NCBI GenBank assembly: GCA_035610835.1
Contig: CM069447.1
Coordinates: 35,810,470-35,874,469, forward strand
Length of the DNA stretch: 64,000 nucleotides
DNA from: Ophiura sarsii
Lineage: Eukaryota; Echinodermata; Ophiuroidea; Amphilepidida; Ophiuridae
Direction of reading: 5' to 3'
Both the position numbers and the translations under genes were made by a program. Below the pieces are notes generated by a model, which was not told the origin of the DNA, made no database searches, and worked only from the letters and a program-made list of their open reading frames with translations. This document shows positions 1-10,236 of the stretch, in pieces. Numbering within the stretch: position 1 is the stretch's first letter; each line of letters opens with the position of its first letter.

Positions 1-239
1 AATATATAGTGTTTATTTTAGTCGAGAATCGACTAATATAAATTGTATTGCAGCTGTTTCTTTCTTTTCTCCTCCTTCCTCTTTTGGCAACAGAGCCATA
101 GCTCAGAAACACTTTGACCGACTTTGCCCATATTAAACCAAAAGTACCCGTTGTTGAACCATTACTCAGGCCAGAAAGCATAAGGCGTCAAAAGTCACAC
201 AGAGGTCATTAGAGAATATAGGTCAACAAATTAAGACAT

Positions 240-1000
240 ACTCCGTTTTTGATCGGACTTGTTGCATCGTGTGTCTTTTGATAAGTCAAGACTAAAAAGT
301 AAATCATGACATTTGGGTAAAAGGTCAGGAGAGGGTCACTATAAGTCAAGTTGTCAAGTTCACCTTTCACTCAAAAATGCTACGCCTCCGAGAGGAAATG
401 ATTGATGATTGTCAGAATTGGTCAAAATATTTCTTGGATCCATGTACCTTCAGTGATTAATAGTGACATGTCATATAAGGTCAGGGGAGGGTCATTGAAC
501 TAGACAGGTGTAAAATGTAATACATGTACCGATTTTGACCAGACTAATTGCATCGTATGTGCATTGATGAGCAAAGAATAACAGTCAATCATAACATTGA
601 GGTCAAAGTTCAAGAAGGGTCATTAGGGGTCAAAAGGTTAATGATCAATCCTTGAACTCAAAATGCTACTCCTTCGAGAGGAAATGATTGATGATTTTCA
701 GAATTGGTCAAAAGATTACTTGGATCCATGTACATATAGGGTCTTCAGCGATTTTAAAAGGGACATGTCTTATGGGGTCACTAGGGGTCATTGAACTATA
801 CAGGTGTAAAATGTAAGACAGGCGCCGATTTTAACCAGATTTGTTGCATCTTATGCGCATTGGTAATCAAAGAATAAAAGTCAATTATAACATCGGGAAC
901 AAAGGTCAACAATGGGGTAACTGTGCGTATTGATGAGACAAGAAAAAAAAGAGTCAATTATGACCTTGAGGTTAAAGGTCAATAAGGGGTCACCTTGGGT
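240..1000. repeat. Degenerate tandem repeat, ~290-bp unit
   Basis: The phrase CCGATTTTGACCAG and close variants recurs near 243, 529 and 826, giving a period of about 285-297 bp and roughly 2.6 copies. Each unit also carries GAGAGGAAATGATTGATGAT and several GGTCA words. No open reading frame follows the repeat. It is a diverged local satellite or part of an interspersed repeat. Confidence 0.7.
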
Positions 1001-1219
1001 TCAAAAAGTAATTTCTCCAATACTACAGGGCAAGAATTTAAGTAATTATATGTCCAATATAGTACAATTAAAATACTATAAAATAATTATCCTTTGATAA
1101 TTATCAGCCATATAGCAAGGTGAAAGGTCAACGCCCTCGGCTAATATCCGTGATCTATGATCCCAGTTAGCTCTACTTTTTATTGTCATCATTCGTAATT
1201 TCCTATTTTCCAGAATTGG

Positions 1220-1337
1220 CCCTCTCCAAACGTATTTACCGTCGGTTTTCGATGACGTAGTCAACCGAGCCTATATAGTGAGCGCGGTATACTGCGGTTC
1301 GAATCCCGGCAGGTTCCCGGAGATTTAGTAGGTGTTT
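1220..1337 (+). repeat. tRNA-derived SINE-like fragment, copy 1
   Basis: This starts with CCCTCTCCAAACG and contains GTCGGTTTTCGATGACGTAG followed by a B-box-like GGTTCGAATCCCGGC. It shares its start and end with the longer copy at 1459-1644 but lacks the A-box section, so it looks like an internally deleted copy. TTAGGG-like words follow at 1380-1430. Confidence 0.4.
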
Positions 1338-1458
1338 TTTCCTCGAAAATTGTGATCCCGGTCAAAAACCCTAAACCGCCGTTAGGGTTATGGTAACATT
1401 TTCTGTGTGTGTGTTCTATTAACCCTAACCCCGAGTGCTAAAAATGCTAATCCAAAGT

Positions 1459-1644
1459 CCCTCTCCAAACGCATGCGCCGTCGGTTTTCGATGACGTAGT
1501 CAACCGAGCCTATGAGCGCGGTATACTGCGCGAATGTGTAGCTGAGGGCCGTGTCTTAGTGATTGGGACGTGGGGCTTGAGAACGGAGGGTCCCCGGATC
1601 GAATAATCCCGGCAGGTTCCCGGATATTTAGTTGGTGTTTTTTT
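1459..1644 (+). repeat. tRNA-derived SINE-like repeat, copy 2
   Basis: This is a longer relative of 1220-1337. It has an A-box-like stretch (GGGCCGTGTCTTAGTGATTGG), then TTGAGAACGGAGGGTCCC and a damaged B box (GGATCGAATAATCCC), and ends with the shared GGCAGGTTCCCGGATATTTAG. The order resembles a tRNA head. The 2-base insertion in the B box argues against a functional tRNA. SINE identity is inferred. Confidence 0.4.
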
Positions 1645-1900
1645 TATATAGGGGTGTTTTTTCAAAGTAGAGCTGCATACATATAATGTTGTGTGGCAGA
1701 CTCTGTGTGTGTGCATTGTGCTATGCCTAGCAATACATAACTCGACACCTTCACTCCCATAAACTAGTATCGATTCGAAAAGATGAACTGATTGTCACAA
1801 GTGCTCGGGGGTTCGAGTTTAGGCCTAACAAAACACTGAAACAATTGTGTGAAATACTTTTTAAATTGTGAGATATGCTTTTACGACGGGTATTCATAAT

Positions 1901-2209
1901 ATAAGTTAAAAGTTTAACGGGTTCGCCGTCGGACGAGTTTTAATCTGTCAAGCTTTCGTCAGGATTAGCTCTGACTTCTTCAGGACCAAATTATTATAAT
2001 ATTAAACAAAACATAGAGATTGCCACTTCTCTTGTTATCATCATTTGGGCTGCCCCTTGCCCCATGATTTGAGAGAAGGTGCCCTTTCCTACTTGTGAAA
2101 GAATTTGTGGCTCTGAAAAGAGCTGTTCAGATGGATTGCAGCTTCCACTGAACACGTAGGTTGCCACTGGCCTACTATATATAAATTTGGTTCTAATAGA
2201 ACCTCCAAA
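1901..2209 (-). repeat. Left inverted pLTR arm
   Basis: This is the reverse complement of 3715-4023 over equal length (309 bp) with few differences. Its inner end CCTCCAAA lies next to the 3' untranslated part of the minus-strand endonuclease fragment, which is the arrangement expected at a Penelope-like 3' end. Confidence 0.85.
1943..1988 (-). ncRNA. Hammerhead ribozyme motif in left pLTR arm
   Basis: Read on the minus strand, this is the mirror copy of the motif at 3936-3981. It has CTGAAGA, a 5-bp stem II (GTCAG/CTGAC) and then GAAA. It probably acts, or acted, in self-cleavage of element transcripts. Activity is not shown by sequence alone. Confidence 0.55.
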
Positions 2210-2389
2210 GGACTGCCCCTTGACCAATAGAAATAACGTAGAGACTGCCCCTTGTCTACTACAGACTACAAAAGTCTAATGCACAGTAGTGCGGTCATTG
2301 ATCTGTAAAGATCGTTTGACGCTGTAACGAACTTGAGCAGGGTATATAATGGTTCATTACATACCTGGCTGAACAAAATTACAAGACTG

Positions 2390-2815
2390 TTATCGATTGG
2401 CGGCATTGATTGATACTGTAGGAAATAGAGAGCGCCACATGCGGCTGATATCTTTGCCGTCATTTCTATTGATTGTAGATGATTCATTGATTCTGATCTC
2501 TAGAGCTTCACGAACAAGCCGCATACTAAGATTGGAAACCTGTGCAATGCTTTTGGATTGGTTCTAGAGTGGTTCATGACCTTCTTCACACGCATGTTCA
2601 GCTAGTGCCGAGCTATCTTTCTTGCCTTGTAATGTAGCTCTTTTGTGTTCAGACAATCTGACCTTTAAAGGCCTTGTTCACCACAACTACATGGTATGCT
2701 ATGGCACGCAAGGTGAACGACCCTTGGGCATAGGATCTTTAGGTCTGCTTACAATATCTCTGAGTTTGGTCGATTTGGTGAAGTAAGTTTTAACACCGGC
2801 ACGATTTAAGAATCT
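2390..2815 (-). pseudogene. Penelope-like GIY-YIG endonuclease C-terminus, degenerate
   Basis: Minus-strand translation gives RFLNRAGVKTYFTKSTKL, then a damaged stretch matching the GIY-YIG start (PC...VYVGET-like), then RLSEHKRATLQGKKDSSALA, EHACEEGHEP, and RLVREALEIRINESSTINR ending at a stop at 2392-2390. The order EH...SALAEHA...REALEI is typical of the nuclease domain of Penelope-like elements, which nicks target DNA for target-primed reverse transcription. The sequence has a frameshift and several stops, including one in place of an expected Trp after EEGHEPL. It is the 3' half of an element whose RT half is absent on this strand. Apparent open frames on this strand are other-frame shadows. 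Confidence 0.75.
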
Positions 2816-3731
2816 TTGTGAAGGTGAAGCGAATTTGGTGCGTTGTGATAAACTAAGAACTTTAAAGAAAGCAAAAGTGCCTCAATCCAATATCTCTCGT
2901 GAAGAAATGGACGCATTATCTAATCTGAAGAATGATGATTCTATCATCGTCCTCCCAGCTGACAAGGGACAATCAACTGTGGTTTTGGACAAAGATAACT
3001 ACGTAGAAAGAATGGATAACCTTTTATCTGAGGATGGCACATATCAAGTTTTGAAGAAAGATCCAACCCTGTCTCTAGAACGCAAGATAGGGAAAGCTAT
3101 CAAAGAATTGAAGAATCAAAACAAGCTTGATAAAAAGAAAGCTTCTTATCTCACGCCAAAACACTCTGTACCTCCAAGAATATATGGACTCCCTAAGATA
3201 CACAAAGAAAACATGCCTTTGCGGCCTATTGTCAGCTCTATTAGCTCACCGTGCTACAACTTAGCAAAGCACCTTGCAAATATATTAGAACCCCTTGCGG
3301 GTAAGGGAACATCATACATCAACAACTCTAAACACTTTGTAGAAAGAGCCAAACAGATATCTATACGTCCTGAATATATACTAGTGAGCTTTGATGTCAA
3401 ATCTCTATTTACGAATGTACCTATTGACGAAGCTTGTCGCATTATTAGTGATCTCCTACAGAACGACGGCACTCTTGAATCTCGAATTCAGTTGTCATGC
3501 GAAGAGATTGTTGAGCTTATGAAACTCTGCCTTACTTCCACCTACTTCAAATGGCAAGGCAAATTCTATGAACAAAAAGAAGGTCAAGCTATGGGATCTC
3601 CTCTGTCACCCATAACAGCCAACATATTTATGGAGCATTTTGAAACAAAGGCACTGGACTCGTATCCTTTGAAGCCGGTGGACTGGTTCAGATATGTGGA
3701 TGACACGTTTGTAGTTTGGAGGTTCTATTAG
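2808..3731 (+). pseudogene. Penelope-like reverse transcriptase, truncated
   Basis: The open frame reads RFKNLCEGEANLVRC at its start, then PADKG, PRIYGLPKIHK, RPIVSS with SPCYNLAKHL, SFDVKSLFTNVP, QAMGSPLSPITANIFME and the catalytic RYVDDTFVVW. These are the RT motifs in the order seen in Penelope-like elements. The frame has no ATG near its start, and the usual N-terminal region is missing. After FVVW it runs into the right pLTR arm and stops, so the thumb and GIY-YIG nuclease are lost. The RT core itself has no internal stop, which suggests a fairly recent event. It cannot be an active full protein. Confidence 0.9.
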
Positions 3732-4023
3732 AACCAAATTTATATATAGTAGGCCAGTGGCAACCTACGTGTTCACTGGAAGCGGCAATCCATCTGAACG
3801 GCTCTTTTCAGAGCCACCAATTCTTTCACAAGTAGGAAAAGGCACCTACTCTCAAATCATCGGGCAAGGGGCAGCCCAAATGATGATAACAAGAGAAGTG
3901 GCAATCTCTATGTTTTGTTTAATATTATAATAATTTGGTCCTGAAGAAGTCAGAGCTAATCCTGACGAAAGCTTGACAGATTAAAACTCGTCCGACGGCG
4001 AACCCGTTAAACTTTTAACTTAT
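3715..4023 (+). repeat. Right inverted pLTR arm
   Basis: This is the inverted copy of 1901-2209. The join to the RT fragment falls on a short shared word, TTTGGAGG, also present at the inner edge of the left arm. That is consistent with a microhomology-mediated junction or template switch. Confidence 0.85.
3936..3981 (+). ncRNA. Hammerhead ribozyme motif in right pLTR arm
   Basis: Core bases CTGAAGA (3941-3947), stem II GTCAG (3949-3953) with CTGAC (3962-3966), GAAA (3967-3970) and then GCTT. A minimal stem III of A-U and G-C pairs would put the cleavage site after the second T. The following GAC pairs with GTC just before CTGAAGA as stem I. Hammerheads with minimal stem III are known from Penelope-like elements and are thought to act as dimers. 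Confidence 0.6.
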
Positions 4024-4360
4024 ACTTTTTAAATATTGTTACGTAAATCGAGTCAATGAATTCATGCAATACTTTTAGTTGTTCAAAATGTTTGACGGAT
4101 TTGAATTTCTTTTTCTTTCTTGAATTTGTTTTTTTCTAAAGATAGTTTAATATAAAATTATATCAAAACATAATAGAATGAGAGACAATTTGTTGTCGCA
4201 ATAGACTACTAGTACTAGTATGGAATACCGGGCTTTTCAAACATGTGAGTCATACAGGCGTGAGCGAGACAGACATATCACACGTGTTCTACACAATTTC
4301 AATAGAGACGATAATCCTTATTTTTCACCGTCTCTGGTATAATGCCAGAATGATGAACTT

Positions 4361-4660
4361 ATAACCCTAACGCTACTACGTCTCACAGTCACCTCACAGC
4401 CAGCACCACGTGGCTTGCGCGCGCACAAGTTCTATCTCCTGTAGCACTAAACTACGGGTATATATGGTCTCCGATTTTTTAGCCTGTGAAGCCCTCCCCC
4501 CGTGGCTGAGTGTTAGTATATCTCGCCTGTCACGCGGCCGACCCGGGTTCAACTCCCGGCGCCGGCGGACATAATTTTCCCCATTTTTTTATTTAACCCC
4601 CTCCCCCTGTTCTTCGTTCCATCCCCACTGCCACGTTCTAGGGTTAGGGTTAATACGACA
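4361..4660. repeat. SINE-like unit, copy 1, with telomere-like ends
   Basis: This unit of about 300 bp repeats almost identically at 4678-4970 (period 317 bp). It begins with TAACCCTAACG and ends with GTTCTAGGGTTAGGGTTAA, so its ends are inverted telomere-like words. It contains a tRNA-Asp-like segment. Head-to-tail duplication and high identity indicate recent amplification. Confidence 0.65.
4496..4569 (+). repeat. tRNA-Asp-like sequence, not a functional tRNA
   Basis: GTGGCTGAGTGTTAGTATAT resembles an A-box region, CGCCTGTCACGCGG gives an anticodon arm with GTC, and CCGGGTTCAACTCCCGG gives a perfect T arm. The acceptor strands (CCCCCCG and the 3' CGCCGGC) do not pair, so this is a tRNA-derived SINE head or pseudogene. 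Confidence 0.55.
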
Positions 4661-4677
4661 CCACACAGTGCATTTTT

Positions 4678-4970
4678 ATAACCCTAACGCTACTACGTCT
4701 CACAGTCACCTCACAGCCAGCACCACGTGGCTTGCGCGCGCACAAGTTCTATCTCCTGTAGCACTAAACTACGGGTATATATGGTCTCCGATTTTTTAGC
4801 CTGTGAAGCCCTCCCCCCGTGGCTGAGTGTTAGTATATCTCGCCTGTCACGCGGCCGACCCGGGTTCAACTCCCGGCGCCGGCGGACATAATTTTTCCCA
4901 TTTTTTATTTAACCCCCTCCCCCTGTTCTTCGTTCCATCCCCACTGCCACGTTCTAGGGTTAGGGTTAAG
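4678..4970. repeat. SINE-like unit, copy 2
   Basis: Near-identical tandem copy of 4361-4660, differing by a few bases in T and C runs. The same telomere-like inverted ends are present. It runs into unrelated sequence at AGAGATTGACTC. Confidence 0.65.
4813..4886 (+). repeat. tRNA-Asp-like sequence, second copy
   Basis: Identical in its tRNA-like part to 4496-4569, with the same non-pairing acceptor ends. Confidence 0.55.
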
Positions 4971-5027
4971 AGATTGACTCAGTAAAGGATATTCCCATTC
5001 AAGATTGCTTTTAACGGTATTTAATCC

Positions 5028-5210
5028 ACTTGTGTGCGTAATGTAAATCGCTTTTTGCGTAGAATAAAGCGCTTGTGTGCGTAAATAAAATGGCTCGTGT
5101 GAGTATAAATTAACTGTGCGTAAAATAAATCGCTTATGTATGTACTAAATTAACCGGTGTGCGTATTAAATTCACGTGGGTGTGTTACATTGCTTGTGAG
5201 TCTGTTGGCG
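5028..5210. repeat. Short minisatellite, GTGTGCGTAA-type
   Basis: About seven degenerate units of 24-28 bp built on TTGTGTGCGTAAATAAAATC. No coding signal. Confidence 0.5.
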
Positions 5211-5353
5211 GCGTTATGTACACCGTACTATAGCATTATGGAAATGGCTACAAATTGCTACTAAAAATGTGTGCAATGACAACATCCCAGGATGAGATAT
5301 TTAAAATTAGGCCAAAGACAAAAGCACCGTATTGAAATAGTTCTCCAAATACC

Positions 5354-5368
5354 AAAGAACGACTCTAG
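5354..5368. repeat. LINE target-site duplication, left
   Basis: AAAGAACGACTCTAG, repeated exactly at 7789-7803 on the far side of the LINE. Confidence 0.85.
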
Positions 5369-6646
5369 GTCGGCAAGGTACTGATAGTAAAAAGCCTTTT
5401 AGCATCAAAGCTATCATTTATCGGTTCAATAATTGACTTACCCTCTGAATTTGTAAATCGTTTAAATAGGATGTTTTTTAAATTTGTGTGGGGTGGATCA
5501 GAAAAAGTTAAACGTACAACATTAATAAATGAATATGAAAAAGGTGGGCTGAAAATGCTCAACTTACCACATTTTTTGGATTCGCTTAAATTGACATGGA
5601 TCAAAAAGCTCGCAGATTCAGAAATCAGCACGTGGAAAAATATTCCTATTTCTTTATTGAAAAATACATGCTTAGACCTAAATATCTTCAAATGCAATTG
5701 TAGTTTTGAAACTATGAATAAAGCCGTAAAAGGTATTTTAAAAGAAATGCCATCCTTTTACCACAACCTAATCAAAGTTTGGTTTAAAATCAAAAATACT
5801 GGAACTATAAACGAAATAGAAAACTGGGATAATCAAGTAATATGGAATAATGATTGTATAACGAGCAAAGGTAATACATTGTACTTTAAGGGATGGATAA
5901 AAATAGGTTTTGTTTATGTGTCAGACTTATTCAAAGACGATGGGGAAATGTATACATTTGATGAAATTAAGGACAGATTTGTTCATCCAGCAAATGCTTG
6001 TATACAATACATAGCTGTAAAACAAGCAATACCTACTTTGTGGAAGAATGAAAGAACAGGTACTAGATCGGATGGTATAACGTTCAAGTATAATAATGGT
6101 AACACTTCATTAGAACTTTGTACAACAAAAATATATCGAAATGCAATGATAGATAAAATAAATACAAAACCAATTTGTGAATTGTTTTGGGAAAAAAAAT
6201 TCGAGTATAACAATTTTGAGTGGAGCGAAATTTGGGGCAAACATATTAAGCAAATTAAGGAACCACGACTCATGACATTAAACTGGAAAATAATTAGTAA
6301 CATTTACCCAACGAAGATATTTCTCCACAAAATAGGTAAAGAGCATGATACTATATGTGACGTGTGTAATGAAATAGATTATATTGAACATTTCTTTTAT
6401 TATTGTAAGAAAATAAAAAGTGTATGGACTGAAGTCAACAATATGGTATCGCAACAACACAATAGTTTAATTAAAGTATCAGTTACAGATGTATTATTTG
6501 GTTATAATAAAGAAGATGAAGACATAAACAATTCTATAAATAAAATAATAAGTGTTGGTAAATTAGTTATCAGCAAGTTCCGTTACGGGAACCACCCACA
6601 TTTAATCAGCTTATTATTGTTTGAGCTGCAAATCAGAGATTTATAA
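5369..6646 (+). CDS. LINE ORF2 C-terminal fragment, L1/Tx1 type
   Basis: The element-derived frame starts right at the truncation point with VGKVLIVKSLLASKLS, runs through FFKFVWGG and YEKGGLKMLNLP, and ends at 6646 (425 residues). The ATG at 5471 is internal, and the stop just upstream belongs to the target duplication. It contains the post-RT region of L1/Tx1-type proteins. Near the end is a zinc-binding motif, CDVCNEIDYIEHFFYYC, the reverse-transcriptase-associated C-x2-C...H-x4-C knuckle. The RT catalytic domain and the endonuclease are missing, so the protein would not transpose on its own. The absence of stops or frameshifts suggests a young insertion. Expression is doubtful because no promoter is visible. 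Confidence 0.85.
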   Translation, partial: VGKVLIVKSLLASKLSFIGSIIDLPSEFVNRLNRMFFKFVWGGSEKVKRTTLINEYEKGGLKMLNLPHFLDSLKLTWIKKLADSEISTWKNIPISLLKNTCLDLNIFKCNCSFETMNKAVKGILKEMPSFYHNLIKVWFKIKNTGTINEIENWDNQVIWNNDCITSKGNTLYFKGWIKIGFVYVSDLFKDDGEMYTFDEIKDRFVHPANACIQYIAVKQAIPTLWKNERTGTRSDGITFKYNNGNTSLELCTTKIYRNAMIDKINTKPICELFWEKKFEYNNFEWSEIWGKHIKQIKEPRLMTLNWKIISNIYPTKIFLHKIGKEHDTICDVCNEIDYIEHFFYYCKKIKSVWTEVNNMVSQQHNSLIKVSVTDVLFGYNKEDEDINNSINKIISVGKLVISKFRYGNHPHLISLLLFELQIRDL

Positions 6647-6844
6647 AACGATGTTAAAAATGTAATTGTTTATTGTTTGTTTGTCTATGTATACCGGCAT
6701 ACCAACGATATTTGTATGAATGTGGTTCAAAATTAAATATTATAAACATGATGTAAAACTCATAATAAAATCAAATATGAGTTTATATACAAATAACTGG
6801 ATACATGATGTATATAATGTAATGTTGAAAATTAAGTAAACATG

Positions 6845-7740
6845 CCGTTACCTAATGATATCCAATGTAAACACGAAAAGCACATGAAAATGTGTTATTG
6901 AAATGAAAATGTGTAAAAGTGCTGAAAAGCATGAAAATGTGTAAACATGCTGAAAAGCATATGAAAATGTGTTAAACATGACATGCAATGTAAACATGCT
7001 GAAAATCATATACAAATGTGTAAACATGCCGAAAAGCATATAAAAATATAAAAATGCTGAAAAGAAAATGTAATGATATTCAATGTTAACATGAAAAGCA
7101 CATGAAAATGTGTTATGTGTTATGTAATTGTGTAAACATGCTGAAAAGCATATAAAAATGTACTAGTATATGAAAATGTGCTATACATGATATGAAATGT
7201 AAACATGCTGAAAAGCATATGAAAATGTGCTATACATGATATGAAATGTAAACATTCTGAAAAGCATATGAAAATGTACTTGTATATGAAAATGTGCTAT
7301 ACATAAAATGTGAAAATTATGAATGTAAACATGCCGAAAAGCATATAAAAATATAAAAATGCTGAAAAGAAAAGGTAATGATATTCAATGTTAACATGAA
7401 AAGCACATGAAAATGTGTTATGTGTTATGTAATTGTGTAAACATGCTGAAAAGCATATGAAAATGTACTAGTATATGAAAATGTGGTATACATGATATGA
7501 AATGTAAACATGCTGAAAAGCATATGAAAATGTGCTATACATGATATGAAATGTAAACATGCTGAAAAGCATATGAAAATGTACTTGTATATGAAAATGT
7601 GCTATACATAAAATGTGAAAAATTATGAATGTAAACATGCCGAAAAGCATATAAAAATATAAAAATGCTGAAAAGTACATGAAAATGTGCTAAACATGTA
7701 TATGATATGCAATGATGAAATTATGTGAAATGTGAAAATT
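6845..7740. repeat. LINE 3' tail minisatellite with ~305-bp higher-order repeat
   Basis: Many units of about 45-50 bp of the form TGCTGAAAAGCATATGAAAA plus TGTGCTATACATGATATG. A higher-order block repeats with a 305-bp period: CAATGTTAACATGAAAAGC occurs at 7081 and 7386. It lies wholly within the LINE 3' region. Short minus-strand frames here are artefacts of the repeat. Confidence 0.75.
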
Positions 7741-7788
7741 ATGATAGAAATAAACAATAAAAGATAAAAAAAAGAAAAAAAAAGAAAA

Positions 7789-7803
7789 AAAGAACGACTC
7801 TAG
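7789..7803. repeat. LINE target-site duplication, right
   Basis: Exact match to 5354-5368, directly after the A-rich tail. Confidence 0.85.
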
Positions 7804-8065
7804 TGAAAGCTTTGAAAAGAGTTAGGCGTCCTTAAGTCTATGATCGAATCCGAGATAAGATTTTACATCCGTCATACTGCTTAGCGTGACTTAAAATACA
7901 ATGCTACTGAACTTTCCCAATTGTCTTGATTTTACGAGATATCGCTGGTAATTGTTAATGCATTGTTTATGGATTATATGCGTTACCGTATGTGTACGTG
8001 ATGGACAATGGCAGACTATATTCAATACGAAGTTGTTGTTGAGTCATACATTCCAACATGTAACC

Positions 8066-8335
8066 ATATATACACATTGAAAAAAGTATCGCACCGCTGG
8101 TTGAAAAGTGCAAATGTGGCCTCGAATTTTGCCACCATGGTGTGATTCAGTTTCAGTGTGATTGGCCTTGAAAAACATTACATCGATTACGTCACAAACT
8201 AAAATGTGGCCCTTTTATTGCATAACATTTTGTTGGATAGCTTAATATCACAACATGGTGGCAAAATTCGAGGACACATTTGCACTTTTCAACAAAAAAA
8301 ACAGTGGTGCGATACTTTTTTCAATGTGTATATAT
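8066..8335. mobile_element. Fold-back MITE, 270 bp
   Basis: Arms of about 80 bp (8066-8145 and 8249-8335) share GTATCGCACC...GAAAAGTGCAAATGT and GCCACCATG in inverted orientation. No transposase. Family not assigned. Confidence 0.75.
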
Positions 8336-8839
8336 TGTGCAGTGACTGGTCCGGAACTAAGTTACCTTTGGTATTCGGTGAACCACATCTATTTTGATAT
8401 TTAATGATAATATTTTGGCAGAAAATGTATGTATAACTACAACAATTTGATCATCCAACTCTGTCCAAATTTCAGGAACAATTATATCAAAGCTATTCAT
8501 CTATAATTAATGAATCGTGGCAATCCACGCTGACTTTCATTTCGTAGTGTATTGATAAGAGATGCTACGTCAAATGGAAACCAAAAAAAAATAATGGTAA
8601 TACAAATTAAGAAATTGGTCATGAGATTGAATTAATTAAGCCTAATTGTATGTCCCGATGGGAACCACACACTTGGTCACGTGACAGAAGCGAGGCTTGC
8701 TGGTATTGCTGAACAGCTGTGTTGCGATGCGCGCTTTGATGTTCACCAAGTAATTGTACCGTTGTAGAATTTGAACTATGAATTATGAAATTTGCACCCA
8801 AAATGTGACTTAACGTCTATGTACATTTCATATTGGATC

Positions 8840-10230
8840 AGCTTTACAAACCTTTTCCTAATGTAACTTAAGGTGGCTCTATTGGCCGATGAAAAAAATA
8901 GATTTCCTTTAAATTCTAATATGTTCGAGCCCTTGGTCTAAAAATTCTGGAACTGAAAATTGTATTTCAATCGGACATTCGGTTGCTGAGATATGGTAGG
9001 TCAAAGAGGCATAATACCAACATCTTTGGCAACAACCTTCTTTTTATTTTCTTTCTTTTTTCCAATTCTAGTTGCCATGTAATGTCCTAATTATGGCTAA
9101 TTATGTATGCATGAAATATGCAAAGTAAAGTTTGTGGACTAATGAGATGAGCTATGATGATGTAATTTGGTACATGGGTAGAACACTTTGAGAGCTAAAA
9201 ACGTACGCTAGCTTTTGTCTGATTTGCATTTGCATACTTAATTAGGCCCACTATTTAAAATGTTTAAACATTTCTTAATTAGGGCCTAATTAATTATGCA
9301 CCCTGACTATAAAAAGTAAATGTTGAGAGATCTTTCAAATATACGCTTTTTACTGGAAACATTGGCAATTACGGTGATATTTTCAAGCTCGTCAGAGATG
9401 TAGTACTCCATGGGCATATTTTGCAAAATCGAGCAGGCTAACCTACCTATTTTCTGCACTTTTTGGTGAGAAAATGTGATTATCTTTAAGAAAGAAATCA
9501 CTCTACAAGGTCCAATTTCGCAATTTAGTGGTCTAAAACAGAGTTTTATATCAGTGTTTTTGTATATCCATATCGAGCTCTATTAGTGGTGTGACCCCTT
9601 TAGAAGCACAAGGTGACATGAAATTTGCCCATTGAGTAATACACAAACTGACCAGATGGTTAACCACTTCTGGTAGTAATTCACTGGATTTTAGCCTATA
9701 TCGTCTAAATGGAACATATATTGCGCCAAACGTTTTACAGAAATAATGAGAACAATATGGGATTACTTCTGATATAAAAAAAATATGTTGATTGGCAAAA
9801 TAATATCGGAATATCCACCTTTAAAAACAAAACAATGTGCCCCAGGCATCATACAAAAGTGGAATGGAAAGAATAATGAGAAGGCATGCACAGAAAATCA
9901 ATTAATAAACAAATGAGTCTTGAGTTGAAGGTTATGCAACTTTTGCTGGATCTTGTTGGGCCAGGCACAGGAAAGGAGCCCGCTCCATTTAGCTCACCTG
10001 CCAACTTCTAACAGCCTTCTATAGTTTTGACGCAGGGGTTATGTGGAAGGCTAGAATAAAATGTTCAGTTTTATGTGATAGGTGGATACTTAAGGTGTCA
10101 TCGCTAGGGTGGATGTGAAAATTGAAAGTTGGTACAGTGGTGGTACGCAGTAGTGTTGAAGAATTTAAACACAATAATAGTTGACTTCAGAAAATTCAAG
10201 ATGAACAGTACACTGTTAATCCGATTGTGT
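8840..10230. other. Unassigned intergenic sequence
   Basis: AT-rich sequence without a recognisable gene or element ends. Short open frames here have no supporting features. Confidence 0.4.
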
Positions 10231-10236
10231 AAACAA

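Larger units (their letters stand above)
1901..4023. mobile_element. Rearranged Penelope-like element with inverted pLTR arms
   Basis: Two 309-bp near-identical arms in inverted orientation (1901-2209 and 3715-4023) enclose two coding fragments of one element type facing away from each other. A GIY-YIG endonuclease C-terminus is on the minus strand (2815-2390) and a reverse transcriptase core is on the plus strand (2808-3714). Penelope-like elements encode RT followed by GIY-YIG endonuclease, and their terminal repeats may be direct or inverted. Here the two halves are joined head to head near 2808-2815, and the RT half jumps straight into the arm after its catalytic YVDD motif. The composite cannot make a full protein. 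Twin-priming-like integration or two truncated copies are both possible origins. Confidence 0.85.
5369..7788 (+). mobile_element. 5'-truncated L1/Tx1-like LINE
   Basis: The element lies between 15-bp exact target duplications. It begins inside the reverse-transcriptase-linked coding region, continues through a stop at 6646, a long repetitive 3' part, and an A-rich tail with AATAAA near 7754. These are hallmarks of target-primed reverse transcription with 5' truncation. A related copy of the host sequence without the LINE is present near 16282-16420 and supports the boundaries. Confidence 0.85.

Noticed and set aside
1380..1440. Interstitial telomere
   Set aside because: Only one or two TTAGGG-type words in each direction, too short for a telomeric tract.
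4496..4569. Functional tRNA-Asp gene
   Set aside because: The acceptor strands do not pair, and the unit is tandemly repeated with SINE-like flanks.
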